Positions 44,862-52,753 of a stretch of 64,000 nucleotides of DNA are shown piece by piece. This DNA comes from Novosphingobium mangrovisedimenti. Its GTDB lineage: Bacteria > Pseudomonadota > Alphaproteobacteria > Sphingomonadales > Sphingomonadaceae. Below the pieces are notes generated by a model. The model was not told where the DNA came from. It searched no databases and saw nothing but the letters and a program-made list of their open reading frames with translations. How positions within the stretch are numbered: the first letter of the stretch is position 1; every line of letters begins with the position of its first letter. The translations under genes and the position numbers were made by a program. The stretch lies in contig NZ_JANZXA010000007.1 in NCBI RefSeq assembly GCF_025153475.1, positions 124,001 to 188,000 of the forward strand. Reading direction: 5' to 3'.

Positions 44862-45508
44862 CCACCTCATCCGCCGCCGTCGAAAAGGTCATGCTCCTGG
44901 CACCGGTCATTCCGGTGCTGGTGATCGAGGACATCGAACACGCCCTGCCGATCGCCGAAGCGCTCGTCGCGGGCGGCCTTCCCGCGCTGGAAGTGACGTT
45001 GCGTACCGAATGCGCGATCGAGGCGATCAAGGTGATGAAGCAGGTTCCCGGCGCGGTGGTGGGCGCGGGCACAGTGCTGACGCCCGACGATCTGACCAAG
45101 GCGATCGATGCCGGGTCCGAATTCATCGTCTCGCCCGGCCTGACCCCGAAACTCGCCGAAGCGGCGGCTAAATCCGGCATCCCCTTCCTGCCCGGCACCG
45201 CCAATGCCAGCGACGTGATGTTCGCGCTCGAATTCGGCTTTGACCGGCTGAAGTTCTTCCCGGCCATGGCGGCGGGCGGTCCTTCCGCCCTCAAGGCCAT
45301 TTCCGCCCCGCTGGCGGCGGCCAAGTTCTGCCCGACTGGCGGCGTCACCATCGACAATGCGCCCGACTGGCTCGCGCTCGATGCCGTCCTGTGCGTCGGC
45401 GGCAGCTGGATGGTCCCCAAGCATGTCCTGAGCGGAGCCGAAGGGGGTGCGCCCGACACGGCGAAGATCGAAGCCACCGCACGCGCGGCCGCGGAGCTGG
45501 CACGATGA
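44858..45508 (+). CDS. eda: KDPG aldolase (2-dehydro-3-deoxy-phosphogluconate aldolase)
   Basis: Cleaves KDPG to pyruvate and glyceraldehyde-3-phosphate, the last step of the Entner-Doudoroff branch. About 216 residues, normal length. Motifs: the catalytic Glu region LEVTLRTECAIEAIKV, GAGTVLTPDDL, and the Schiff-base lysine in FDRLKFFPAMAAGG. Overlaps with both glk and ppc (4 bases each) show a tightly coupled operon. The C-terminal part (KHVLSGAEGGAPD) is encoded by an embedded copy of a sphingomonad REP-like repeat, see the repeat entry at 45424. Confidence 0.96.
   Translation: MTTSSAAVEKVMLLAPVIPVLVIEDIEHALPIAEALVAGGLPALEVTLRTECAIEAIKVMKQVPGAVVGAGTVLTPDDLTKAIDAGSEFIVSPGLTPKLAEAAAKSGIPFLPGTANASDVMFALEFGFDRLKFFPAMAAGGPSALKAISAPLAAAKFCPTGGVTIDNAPDWLALDAVLCVGGSWMVPKHVLSGAEGGAPDTAKIEATARAAAELAR
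45424..45447 (+). repeat. REP-like repeat arm inside the eda coding region
   Basis: GTCCTGAGCGGAGCCGAAGG (45424-45443) resembles the repeat arm GTCCTGAGCTTGTCGAAGG found elsewhere in the window, but lies in frame within eda, coding for VLSGAEG. No inverted partner arm is seen nearby. Confidence 0.6.
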
Positions 45509-48291
45509 GCGGCCCCGTCCTCTCCACCGTCGCCGGCCTTATCGACCGCCTGCAGGAACTGCACAAGCTGACCGTGCAGACCCCGCTCTACAACCCGGTC
45601 TTCCAGCTCGGCCACGAACTCTCGCGCCAGCTCGAAAACGGCGAGATGAGCCTTGATGACATCGAAGCGCTTGTCGCCGAGATGGACTGCGAAGGCCTGC
45701 GCGCCCGCGCTGCCCGGCTCGACCGCGTGCTCGAAACGATCCCGCTGGGCGAGAACGACGCCCGGCTCGACGCAGCGGCCGACGAGGAAGACTTCACTGC
45801 CTTCGCCGCACGCTGGCAGCGCCCCGCGGCGCACGTCGTCTTCACCGCGCACCCCACGTTCCTGCTGACTTCGGCGCAGACCGAAGCGGTCGCGCAATCC
45901 GCATCGAGCGGCGATCACAGCAGGGCCACCGTCTGCGTGGCCTCGCCCGAGCGCGACACCATCACGCTCGACTACGAACACGAGAAGGCCATGGCCGCGA
46001 TCGCCCGTGGCCACAAGGCGCGAGACCGCATCTGCGCGCGCCTGCTCGACATTGCCGCCATCCGCTGGCCCAAGCGCTGGAAGAGCCTGCAACCGATGCC
46101 GGTGCGCTTCGCCAGCTGGGTCGGGTACGACATGGACGGACGCACCGACATCTCGTGGTCGACCTCGATCCGCTACCGCCTGCAGGAAAAGGCGATGCGC
46201 CTCGAAGGCTATGCCGCGAGCCTGGCGGAGCTGGAGCCGGAGATCGCCGAAAGGCTGGAACGCGCCGCCGCGCATACCAGCGAAATGGCCGTCAATTTCA
46301 GCAAGGACCTTTCGGAACCCGAAGCGCTTTCCGAGGCGGCCAACGCGCTGACCACCGATCATCCCGACAAGCTGATCAGCCTGTCGGGCATCATCGCGGA
46401 ACTGGAAGAGGAAGCCCGGTACGGCGGGAAGGATGCGGCCCGGCAATTGCTCGTCGTAGCCGCCGCGATGCGCGCCGATGGCCTTGGCATGGGCTGGATT
46501 CACTTCCGCGTGAACTCCTCGCAGCTCCAGAACGCGATCCGCCGCCGCATCGATCCGGACGGCAAGCTCAACCTTGCCAGCCAGGCCGCGCTGGTGCGCA
46601 TGCGCGAACTGCTCGCCGAGGTGAAGCCGCTCAAGTCCAACTTCGCGGCCCTCGCCATCGAGAACAGCACCGCCGTGCGCCAGTTTCTCGCCATGGCGCA
46701 GATCCTCGGCCATATCGACGCCGATGCGCCGATCCGCATGCTGGTGGCCGAATGCGAACAGCCGACCACGGTGCTCGCCGCGCTCTATTTCGCCAAGATG
46801 TTCGGGATCGAGGACAAGGTCGACGTCTCGCCCCTGTTCGAAACCGAAAGCGCTCTCGAACACGGCGGCCGCTTCCTCGATGCGGTGCTGTCCGAGCCCG
46901 CCTATCGCGAATATGCGAAGAAGCGTGGCCGCGTCTCGATCCAGACCGGCTATTCGGACGCCGGCCGCTTCGTCGGCCAGATTCCCGCTGCCCTCGCGAT
47001 CGAACGCCTGCATGGCCGGCTGGCCGAGGCCATGGCCGCCAACGGCCTCACCGATGTCGCCGCACTGATCTTCAACACCGGCGGTGAATCGATGGGCCGC
47101 GGCTGCCATCCCTCCAGCATCGACGACCGCTTCAACTGGCAGATGCCCCCCTGGGCACGCCGCCGCTTCCTGCGCGCGGGCATCCGGCTGGAACCCGAAG
47201 TGAGCTTCCAGGGCGGTGACGGCTACCTGTGGTTCGGTTCGGACGAACTGGCGCTGGCAACGCTGACCCGCATGGCCGAAAAGCCGATGTGGGGCGCCGA
47301 TCCCAAGGCGCCGACCGATGTCTTCTATCGCCGCACCGACCTCAGCCTCGACTTCTACCGCGCGATCCGCCGGGTTCAGCACGAGCACCTCGAAAGCGCG
47401 ACCTACAGCCGGGCCATTACCGCCTTCGGCCTCGGCCTGCTCAACGATACCGGCAGCCGCAAGTCGCGCCGCCAGTCGGACCTTGCCGCCGACCGGACGA
47501 TGAGCCTGCGCCAGATCCGCGCGATCCCGCACAATGCGATCCTGCAGCAGCTCGGCTACCCTGTGAACGTGATAGCCGGCGTGGGCAGCGCATCGGACGG
47601 CAACCGCGAGGAAATCGCCGAGATGCTGAGTGGCAGTTTCCGCGGGCGCCAGCTCATCCGGCTGGTGCGCGCAGCCAATGCGCTCGCCTCGATCAAGACG
47701 GTGGCGGCCTATGGCGAACTGTTCAACTCGGCCTACTGGGCCAGCCGCCCTTATCGCGGGCACGAGCAGCACATTTCGGACGCCTGCCTGAAACTGGCAG
47801 AATACCTCACCAAGGACGATCGCACGGGCGTGTTCCGCCGCCTCGCCTCGCGGCTGCGCGTGGATGCGATGAAGCTGTACAAGCTGCTCGAACTGATCCC
47901 CGACGAGGCCCCGCTCGACGACCGCGAACACACCCGCCGCAGCCTGGGCGCGCTGCAGAGCCTGCGCATCGCCTTGTTCAAGCACATGTTCCTGCGTGCG
48001 GTGATGGTCCCGCCCTTCAGCCGCGCCAACGACATCAGCCGCGACGACGTGCTGGAGATGTTCTTCAGCCTGCGCGTGGAGGACGGGCTTGCGCAGCTAC
48101 GCCGCGCCTTCCCCATCCACTTCCCCTCGATCGGCGACTTCGCCGTGGACGAGCCCAGCGACTATCCTGATTCCAGCGCGGCGGGCTATGCCCAGATCCA
48201 CAAGGACTACATCGACCCGATCGCGCGATCACATGCCCTCAGCCTGCGGATCACGACGGCACTGGCAAACGAGTTCGGCGCGCACGGGTAA
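45505..48291 (+). CDS. ppc: Phosphoenolpyruvate carboxylase (divergent type)
   Basis: Adds bicarbonate to phosphoenolpyruvate to give oxaloacetate, replenishing the TCA cycle. About 928 residues from ATG 45505, overlapping the eda stop. The catalytic His motif is visible as VFTAHPTFLLTSAQTEAV (classic form TAHPT-EV), as is GYSDAGRFVGQIPAALA (classic GYSDS-KD). The classic GRGGSVGRGG loop appears in altered form as FNTGGESMGRGCHPSSID. The C-terminal half has SGSFRGRQLIRLVRAANALA. So it is a divergent subgroup. It completes the zwf-edd-glk-eda-ppc cluster; a hairpin follows at 48296. Confidence 0.85.
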   Translation: MSGPVLSTVAGLIDRLQELHKLTVQTPLYNPVFQLGHELSRQLENGEMSLDDIEALVAEMDCEGLRARAARLDRVLETIPLGENDARLDAAADEEDFTAFAARWQRPAAHVVFTAHPTFLLTSAQTEAVAQSASSGDHSRATVCVASPERDTITLDYEHEKAMAAIARGHKARDRICARLLDIAAIRWPKRWKSLQPMPVRFASWVGYDMDGRTDISWSTSIRYRLQEKAMRLEGYAASLAELEPEIAERLERAAAHTSEMAVNFSKDLSEPEALSEAANALTTDHPDKLISLSGIIAELEEEARYGGKDAARQLLVVAAAMRADGLGMGWIHFRVNSSQLQNAIRRRIDPDGKLNLASQAALVRMRELLAEVKPLKSNFAALAIENSTAVRQFLAMAQILGHIDADAPIRMLVAECEQPTTVLAALYFAKMFGIEDKVDVSPLFETESALEHGGRFLDAVLSEPAYREYAKKRGRVSIQTGYSDAGRFVGQIPAALAIERLHGRLAEAMAANGLTDVAALIFNTGGESMGRGCHPSSIDDRFNWQMPPWARRRFLRAGIRLEPEVSFQGGDGYLWFGSDELALATLTRMAEKPMWGADPKAPTDVFYRRTDLSLDFYRAIRRVQHEHLESATYSRAITAFGLGLLNDTGSRKSRRQSDLAADRTMSLRQIRAIPHNAILQQLGYPVNVIAGVGSASDGNREEIAEMLSGSFRGRQLIRLVRAANALASIKTVAAYGELFNSAYWASRPYRGHEQHISDACLKLAEYLTKDDRTGVFRRLASRLRVDAMKLYKLLELIPDEAPLDDREHTRRSLGALQSLRIALFKHMFLRAVMVPPFSRANDISRDDVLEMFFSLRVEDGLAQLRRAFPIHFPSIGDFAVDEPSDYPDSSAAGYAQIHKDYIDPIARSHALSLRITTALANEFGAHG

Positions 48292-48295
48292 AGTT

Positions 48296-48321
48296 GCCCC
48301 CTCCTTTCCGAAGGAGGGGGC
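48296..48321 (+). terminator. Strong hairpin after ppc
   Basis: GCCCCCTCCTT (48296-48306) pairs with AAGGAGGGGGC (48311-48321) around a TCCG loop. No T-run follows, so it may be an inefficient or Rho-assisted terminator. It marks the end of the GC-rich Entner-Doudoroff cluster and the start of AT-rich DNA. Confidence 0.6.
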
Positions 48322-48447
48322 CAGCGCCGGCACGGGATGGCGGCTTTTTCGGACAAGCAGCCTTTCCTGTCGTTCGGCGAGCATTCGCCGCTATCCCATA
48401 GCGGTTAGTCGTTCACGTTTGAATTTGTCTATATGCCTAAGTCGATT

Positions 48448-50253
48448 TCACAATAAACCAACCACAATTGCACTGTTTGGCACTTTAAGCGTTCCATTTT
48501 TCAGATCTCCCAAATCGCCATATGGAATTGCTTCAAGGGAGCGAAAACGCCAATTAGTCGGCAGCTTCACAATAGCATCACCAAACTCAGGCCACATCAC
48601 TACGAAATTTTTCTTATTTTTTCTTAGGAGAATAAAATAAACTCCCTTTTCAATATAACTCTTTGAAATCACGGATCCAGAAAGCAAATTTACCACTTTT
48701 GCATATTCCTGCCCAACAGGAGATAGCGATAAATAATTTGGTTCGGACAACGATATTGGAGCCTGAGGAAGGCGGCGCTCCCAATTATAAAAACTCATAT
48801 TTTTTACCCCCTTCGCAGCAGAAAGGAATATTGCTTTTAATATATTGAGTTCGGCTGTCTGCTCCTCTTTGGTGGATTTAGCGCATGACGCAGGCCTTTG
48901 GGGACAGTTTATGCCGAATTCCGTGATCCATATGGGGATATCACCGATTTCATGCCCCCTAATGACAGAACGCACATTATCTAATATTGGCAATAAATCA
49001 CTTATTTTATTTTCATTAATATAATAATGAAATGATATATATTGAAGGTATTTTGACTGAGGATGGGACAGAAACCTGTCAAGAAAATTAATACCACGAG
49101 GGGTAATTGCAGGACCGATTAGAACACTATTTAAATTCCGCGCATGAATTTCTTCTGATGCTATTTTTGCCATGTCGGCCAGCATTTCAGGAGAGCCCCG
49201 CCAAAAGCCAGAATAATCAGGCTCATTCCATAACTCCCAGTAACGGACCTGCGCCCCATACCGCTCAACAAGCTTTCTCACATAGGCGCGCCATAGACGA
49301 AGATCGCTAGGTTGCGAACAACCTGATCCATAAGTACATGCTGCATGAGGATATTTGGCCGCCCAAGACGGCGTCTGACCCAAAGTGAAGATGATGTCGG
49401 CATTGTGTTGCCTAGCGTACTTTACGTAGTAATCGGCCCTCTTAAAATCCCATTCATTTGGAGCAGGCTCTAGGTCCATCCATCGCGTGCCTGTATCCCA
49501 AAGCCGAATAACGCCTGTGTGAAGACCGGGCCAGTTGTTGTGGAAACCTAACTTATTTATAGTCATACCGAAAAAGGTAGGGGGGACTGAAAGCAACGAA
49601 TTTGAATATGTTAGGGGTGGCAAGTTCACCTCTCGCAACGAACCTCCAGCTAACTCAACCGGATTTGCTGACTGCGTTAGCATAAGCTTGATGTTTGCTG
49701 CCTGGTCCGCGAACGGCGACCGCCCTTCAACGTATATGTCTTGCCACTTTCTCCCTAAAGTGACTGTTGTCGATCCGAAGTATTGATAACCACGGGTACC
49801 TTGCAATGCGAAAGTAGCCGTCACCGCCCCGTTTGGTGCTCGAGCACGAGCGCGAAAGCTGTAACGGCGTCCAAATTTTGCGGCGAACGCGTGCGCCAAT
49901 TCAGCATTCCCGCTGCCCCTAGCGATGATGGAGAAAACTTGCACCGAACCCGACGCGGGGGACGGCAATTTTATGGTCTTGATCGCATATTTCGTGGGGA
50001 CCCCCCCCCAGGCAATTACGCTCCAACCGCGGGCTGGGCCGTCGTGCGTCGCTTCCTCGATGTCAGAAAATACGACGCGCGGATTTGATGAAACTTCAAT
50101 GGAAGCGGTCTGATTTTGAACTGATGAATTTGAATTATCGGCCGCAGCACATTGCACATGCGATAGAAAGAAACACAAAATACAAAAAAATGCAGAAAAT
50201 ATCACTCCAAATCGGAGCGATGGAGAGGGTGAAAATCCCAAATTTTGCAGCAT
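48448..50253 (-). CDS. Secreted clan-A glycoside hydrolase (GH39/PslG-like), AT-rich gene
   Basis: A 601-residue protein with a signal peptide (VIFSAFFCILCFFLSHVQC, cleavage near CAAAD), a jelly-roll-like domain (about 50-210, carbohydrate-binding type) and a TIM-barrel hydrolase domain (about 220-560). The acid/base Glu is Glu344 in WELWNEPDYSGFW and the nucleophile is Glu445 in IWITEFGINC. Overall it resembles GH39-type enzymes that cut exopolysaccharide, such as PslG. The gene is clearly richer in A/T than all its neighbours and uses AT-ending codons, a sign of recent transfer. It stands alone between ppc and a convergent-spaced catabolic region; no polysaccharide genes are seen nearby. 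Substrate unknown. Confidence 0.78.
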   Translation of the reverse strand: MLQNLGFSPSPSLRFGVIFSAFFCILCFFLSHVQCAAADNSNSSVQNQTASIEVSSNPRVVFSDIEEATHDGPARGWSVIAWGGVPTKYAIKTIKLPSPASGSVQVFSIIARGSGNAELAHAFAAKFGRRYSFRARARAPNGAVTATFALQGTRGYQYFGSTTVTLGRKWQDIYVEGRSPFADQAANIKLMLTQSANPVELAGGSLREVNLPPLTYSNSLLSVPPTFFGMTINKLGFHNNWPGLHTGVIRLWDTGTRWMDLEPAPNEWDFKRADYYVKYARQHNADIIFTLGQTPSWAAKYPHAACTYGSGCSQPSDLRLWRAYVRKLVERYGAQVRYWELWNEPDYSGFWRGSPEMLADMAKIASEEIHARNLNSVLIGPAITPRGINFLDRFLSHPQSKYLQYISFHYYINENKISDLLPILDNVRSVIRGHEIGDIPIWITEFGINCPQRPASCAKSTKEEQTAELNILKAIFLSAAKGVKNMSFYNWERRLPQAPISLSEPNYLSLSPVGQEYAKVVNLLSGSVISKSYIEKGVYFILLRKNKKNFVVMWPEFGDAIVKLPTNWRFRSLEAIPYGDLGDLKNGTLKVPNSAIVVGLL

Positions 50254-50697
50254 TCTACACTACCTTGCCGTCATCATATTATATAATATCACCCTAAAAT
50301 CACTCATCGATGTGTCACTTATTTCTACTATTTCCACATATACTTCCAAACAGGACAAGAGATCCAGCATTTAGTCAGCAGGCGCGCTTCCACCAATGAA
50401 GGAAATGAGACAAACGTCATGCCTCCCCAAGGATGTGTGCGAGCGGCTCTCGGTGAGCCCGTATGCCATGCCTTGATCTTGGCCGGTGGTAAGCCTTTAT
50501 CGACGAGCAGGCGATCCATCACTTCGCAACCTGCTCCCCTTGATTCCCTGATCAATCTCGAAGCTATGCGCAGACTAAGCCCGACGCAAGCCGATGACAG
50601 CCACCGTGGTTTTCTCAGCCCAGGCTTCCGCCCATAAATCGCCTCTACGCCCTGCCATCCGAGCCCTGATCCGCCCCTCCGAAAAGGGCGAGCCCGC
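50254..50697. other. Intergenic stretch with composition boundary; no supported gene
   Basis: The first 90 bases are AT-rich (TATAAT on the minus strand at 50278-50283 could be a -10 element for the hydrolase gene). From about 50390 composition returns to that of the host. Open frames on both strands exist here (for example minus 50328-50639) but match no family I recognise; a decayed mobile-element fragment is possible but unproven. Confidence 0.4.
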
Positions 50698-51501
50698 TCA
50701 CCCCTCCGTCGCCAGCAGCAGGAAGGACTTGGCGGCATTCTCCAGCATGGTGGTGTCCGCACTGTCCGGCAGGATTGCCGCCAGCAGGTTGGTATCCTTG
50801 AGCAGCATCTTCGCGCCGTGTTCGAACATGCGCGGTTCGGGGATGCGGGCATAGACCTCGAAGCCAAAGCTTCGGCCCGAGCTCGCGTTGACGAGTTCGG
50901 CCAGCGCCTTGCGGTCGACGCCCAGCGCCTCGCCCGCCTGCAGCGCCGCCTGTGCCAGCCCCATGTTGGCGGCCATCAGCGTGTTGTTGACGATCTTGGC
51001 TTTCTGTCCCGCGCCGGCTTCGCCCAGAAGGACGATCAGCTTGCCGAAGCTGTCGAACACCGGCCGGGCCTGATCGAAGGCCGCCTGCGATCCCCCGCAC
51101 ATCACCGTCATCGTGCCCGCCTCGGCACCCGGCGCACCTCCGCTGACCGGTGCATCGACCATGGCGACACCGTGCTTCGCACAGAGCGTCTCGACCTGCG
51201 CGGCGGTTTCGGGCAGGATCGTGGAATGAAGAGCCAGCAGACTGCCCGCCTTCATCGCCGGCACCAGTCTGCCGCAGATTTCCAGCACGTCCGCATCGTT
51301 GACGACGCACAGCCCGACGTGATCGCAGGCCGCGCCCAGATCCTCGACACTCGCGGCGATATTCGCGCCCTTTTCCGCGAATTCCACTGTCGCTTCCGGC
51401 CGCCGCGCCCAGACCGTCAGCGGAAAGCGCATCAGCATGCGAAGCGCCATTGGCCCGCCCTGGCTGCCGATTCCGATAAAGCCCGTGTTGATCGCCGACA
51501 T
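50698..51501 (-). CDS. NAD(P)-dependent 3-hydroxyisobutyrate-dehydrogenase-like oxidoreductase
   Basis: About 267 residues from ATG 51501 (MSAINTGFIGIGSQGGPMA). The N-terminal Rossmann fold has GFIGIGSQGG; the substrate motif is VDAPVSGGAPGAEAGTMTVM, and the catalytic Lys lies in QKAKIVNNTLMAANM. The family oxidises beta-hydroxy acids such as 3-hydroxyisobutyrate, tartronate semialdehyde reductase substrates or related compounds. It is somewhat shorter than the usual 290 residues, ending soon after ENAAKSFLLLATEG. It is divergent from the DUF1338 gene across a 220-base gap, so it may share regulation with the arginine-succinyl cluster. Confidence 0.85.
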   Translation of the reverse strand: MSAINTGFIGIGSQGGPMALRMLMRFPLTVWARRPEATVEFAEKGANIAASVEDLGAACDHVGLCVVNDADVLEICGRLVPAMKAGSLLALHSTILPETAAQVETLCAKHGVAMVDAPVSGGAPGAEAGTMTVMCGGSQAAFDQARPVFDSFGKLIVLLGEAGAGQKAKIVNNTLMAANMGLAQAALQAGEALGVDRKALAELVNASSGRSFGFEVYARIPEPRMFEHGAKMLLKDTNLLAAILPDSADTTMLENAAKSFLLLATEG

Positions 51502-51721
51502 ATGCCCTCTCTGCCATTCCGTTCGTGCGCGTATCGAAACGATTGGCAGGCGCACTGTCCAGCCATTCGCGCACAAGATCACCCAACCGTGCATTGGCAT
51601 CGTCGGGGCGACGTCGGCATGGAGTCGCATGGTCCGGACCCGTTGCCGGAGCCAGCATGGACATTCCGAACAGCGTTTCTTATGTTGCTTTCAAGCGTAA
51701 TAATTTAACAACGAGGGTGTC

Positions 51722-52753
51722 GTGGATTCCACTTCCAGCACTACCGCCGACAAGCATGATACTCTTGCCTGCCTGCTTGCATCGACCGTTGGCGAAACGC
51801 GCGCCGACTGGGCGCTGACGACGCTGGCAATCGCTCCGCAGCTTCGGGGAACATCGAACCGGCCGGGCCGTGCGCAGGTTGCCATGGCGCTGAACGCGGC
51901 GCTGTTCCTCGATCTGGTGGATCGGGTGCCCACGGCCGCACGCTATGTCGAAAACGAGCGCAAGGCCGGAGCCCCCATCGTCTTCGATCACGGCGCCCTG
52001 CGCACGATCGACGGGCCTTGCGGTGATCTGCCTTCCGGGCATGGCGCCTTTGCCCGCTTCCTGGAGCCGATGGGTTACGAAGTCGGCGGGCTCTATCCCC
52101 TGCCCGCGCTCAGAATGACCGGACGGGCTTTCGTCCACCGCGACTTTCCCGAAGCGATCCCGCAGTTCTTCGTTTCGGAACTTCACATTGCCCAGCTGCC
52201 GGACACGGCGCAGGCGGCTGCCGGGCGCATCTTCGGCACGTCGCGCGATCCGCTCGACGCGGCCGTCCGCAATGCGCTGGACGGGCTTGCCCGCGACGGC
52301 GATTGCACGATGCGCGAGGCCGAGACGATCGTGAAAGGCGCGCTCAAGGCCTTCGAACGGCAGCATGCCATCCCCGCGCTCGACGACTATCGCACGCTGC
52401 TCGACGCCAGCAAGGAAGGCGGCTGGATCGCGACCGAGGGCAATGCCTTCAACCACGCCACCACCCGCGTTCCCGACGTCGTTACCCTCGCCGACGCCCT
52501 CAAGGCCGAGGGCTATCCGATGAAGCCGGCAGTCGAGATCTCGCAGAACGGCCGCGTGCGCCAGACCGCGATCCTCGCCGACAAGGTCCAGCGCCCCTTC
52601 CGCCTGCCCGACGGTTCGGAAACCATGATGGAAGTACCGGGTTCCTTCTACGAGTTCATTACCCGCGACATCGATCCGGCCAGCGGCATGCTCGACCTCA
52701 CGTTCGACAGCGGCAACGCCACCGGCATCTTCGCGGTAACGAGGGACAAGTGA
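51722..52753 (+). CDS. DUF1338 / 2-oxoadipate dioxygenase-decarboxylase (HglS-like)
   Basis: A 343-residue member of the DUF1338 (HglS/YdcJ) family, non-heme Fe(II) enzymes of VOC-like fold that convert 2-oxoadipate to 2-hydroxyglutarate in D-lysine breakdown. Likely metal ligands are His90 in FDHGALR, His245 in FNHATTR and Glu311 in SFYEFITRD. The start is GTG 51722 with GAGGG upstream. Its stop and the astD start overlap (TGATG), so it is translationally coupled to arginine catabolism. It could instead act on a related 2-oxo acid of that route; this is inference. Confidence 0.82.
   Translation: MDSTSSTTADKHDTLACLLASTVGETRADWALTTLAIAPQLRGTSNRPGRAQVAMALNAALFLDLVDRVPTAARYVENERKAGAPIVFDHGALRTIDGPCGDLPSGHGAFARFLEPMGYEVGGLYPLPALRMTGRAFVHRDFPEAIPQFFVSELHIAQLPDTAQAAAGRIFGTSRDPLDAAVRNALDGLARDGDCTMREAETIVKGALKAFERQHAIPALDDYRTLLDASKEGGWIATEGNAFNHATTRVPDVVTLADALKAEGYPMKPAVEISQNGRVRQTAILADKVQRPFRLPDGSETMMEVPGSFYEFITRDIDPASGMLDLTFDSGNATGIFAVTRDK

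Noticed and set aside
44794-47985. Minus-strand open frame of 1063 codons opposite eda and ppc
   Set aside because: Antisense shadow; the plus strand encodes KDPG aldolase and PEP carboxylase.
50328-50867. Minus-strand open frame as a gene or transposase remnant
   Set aside because: No start context and no family match; its upstream part overlaps the oxidoreductase gene in another frame.
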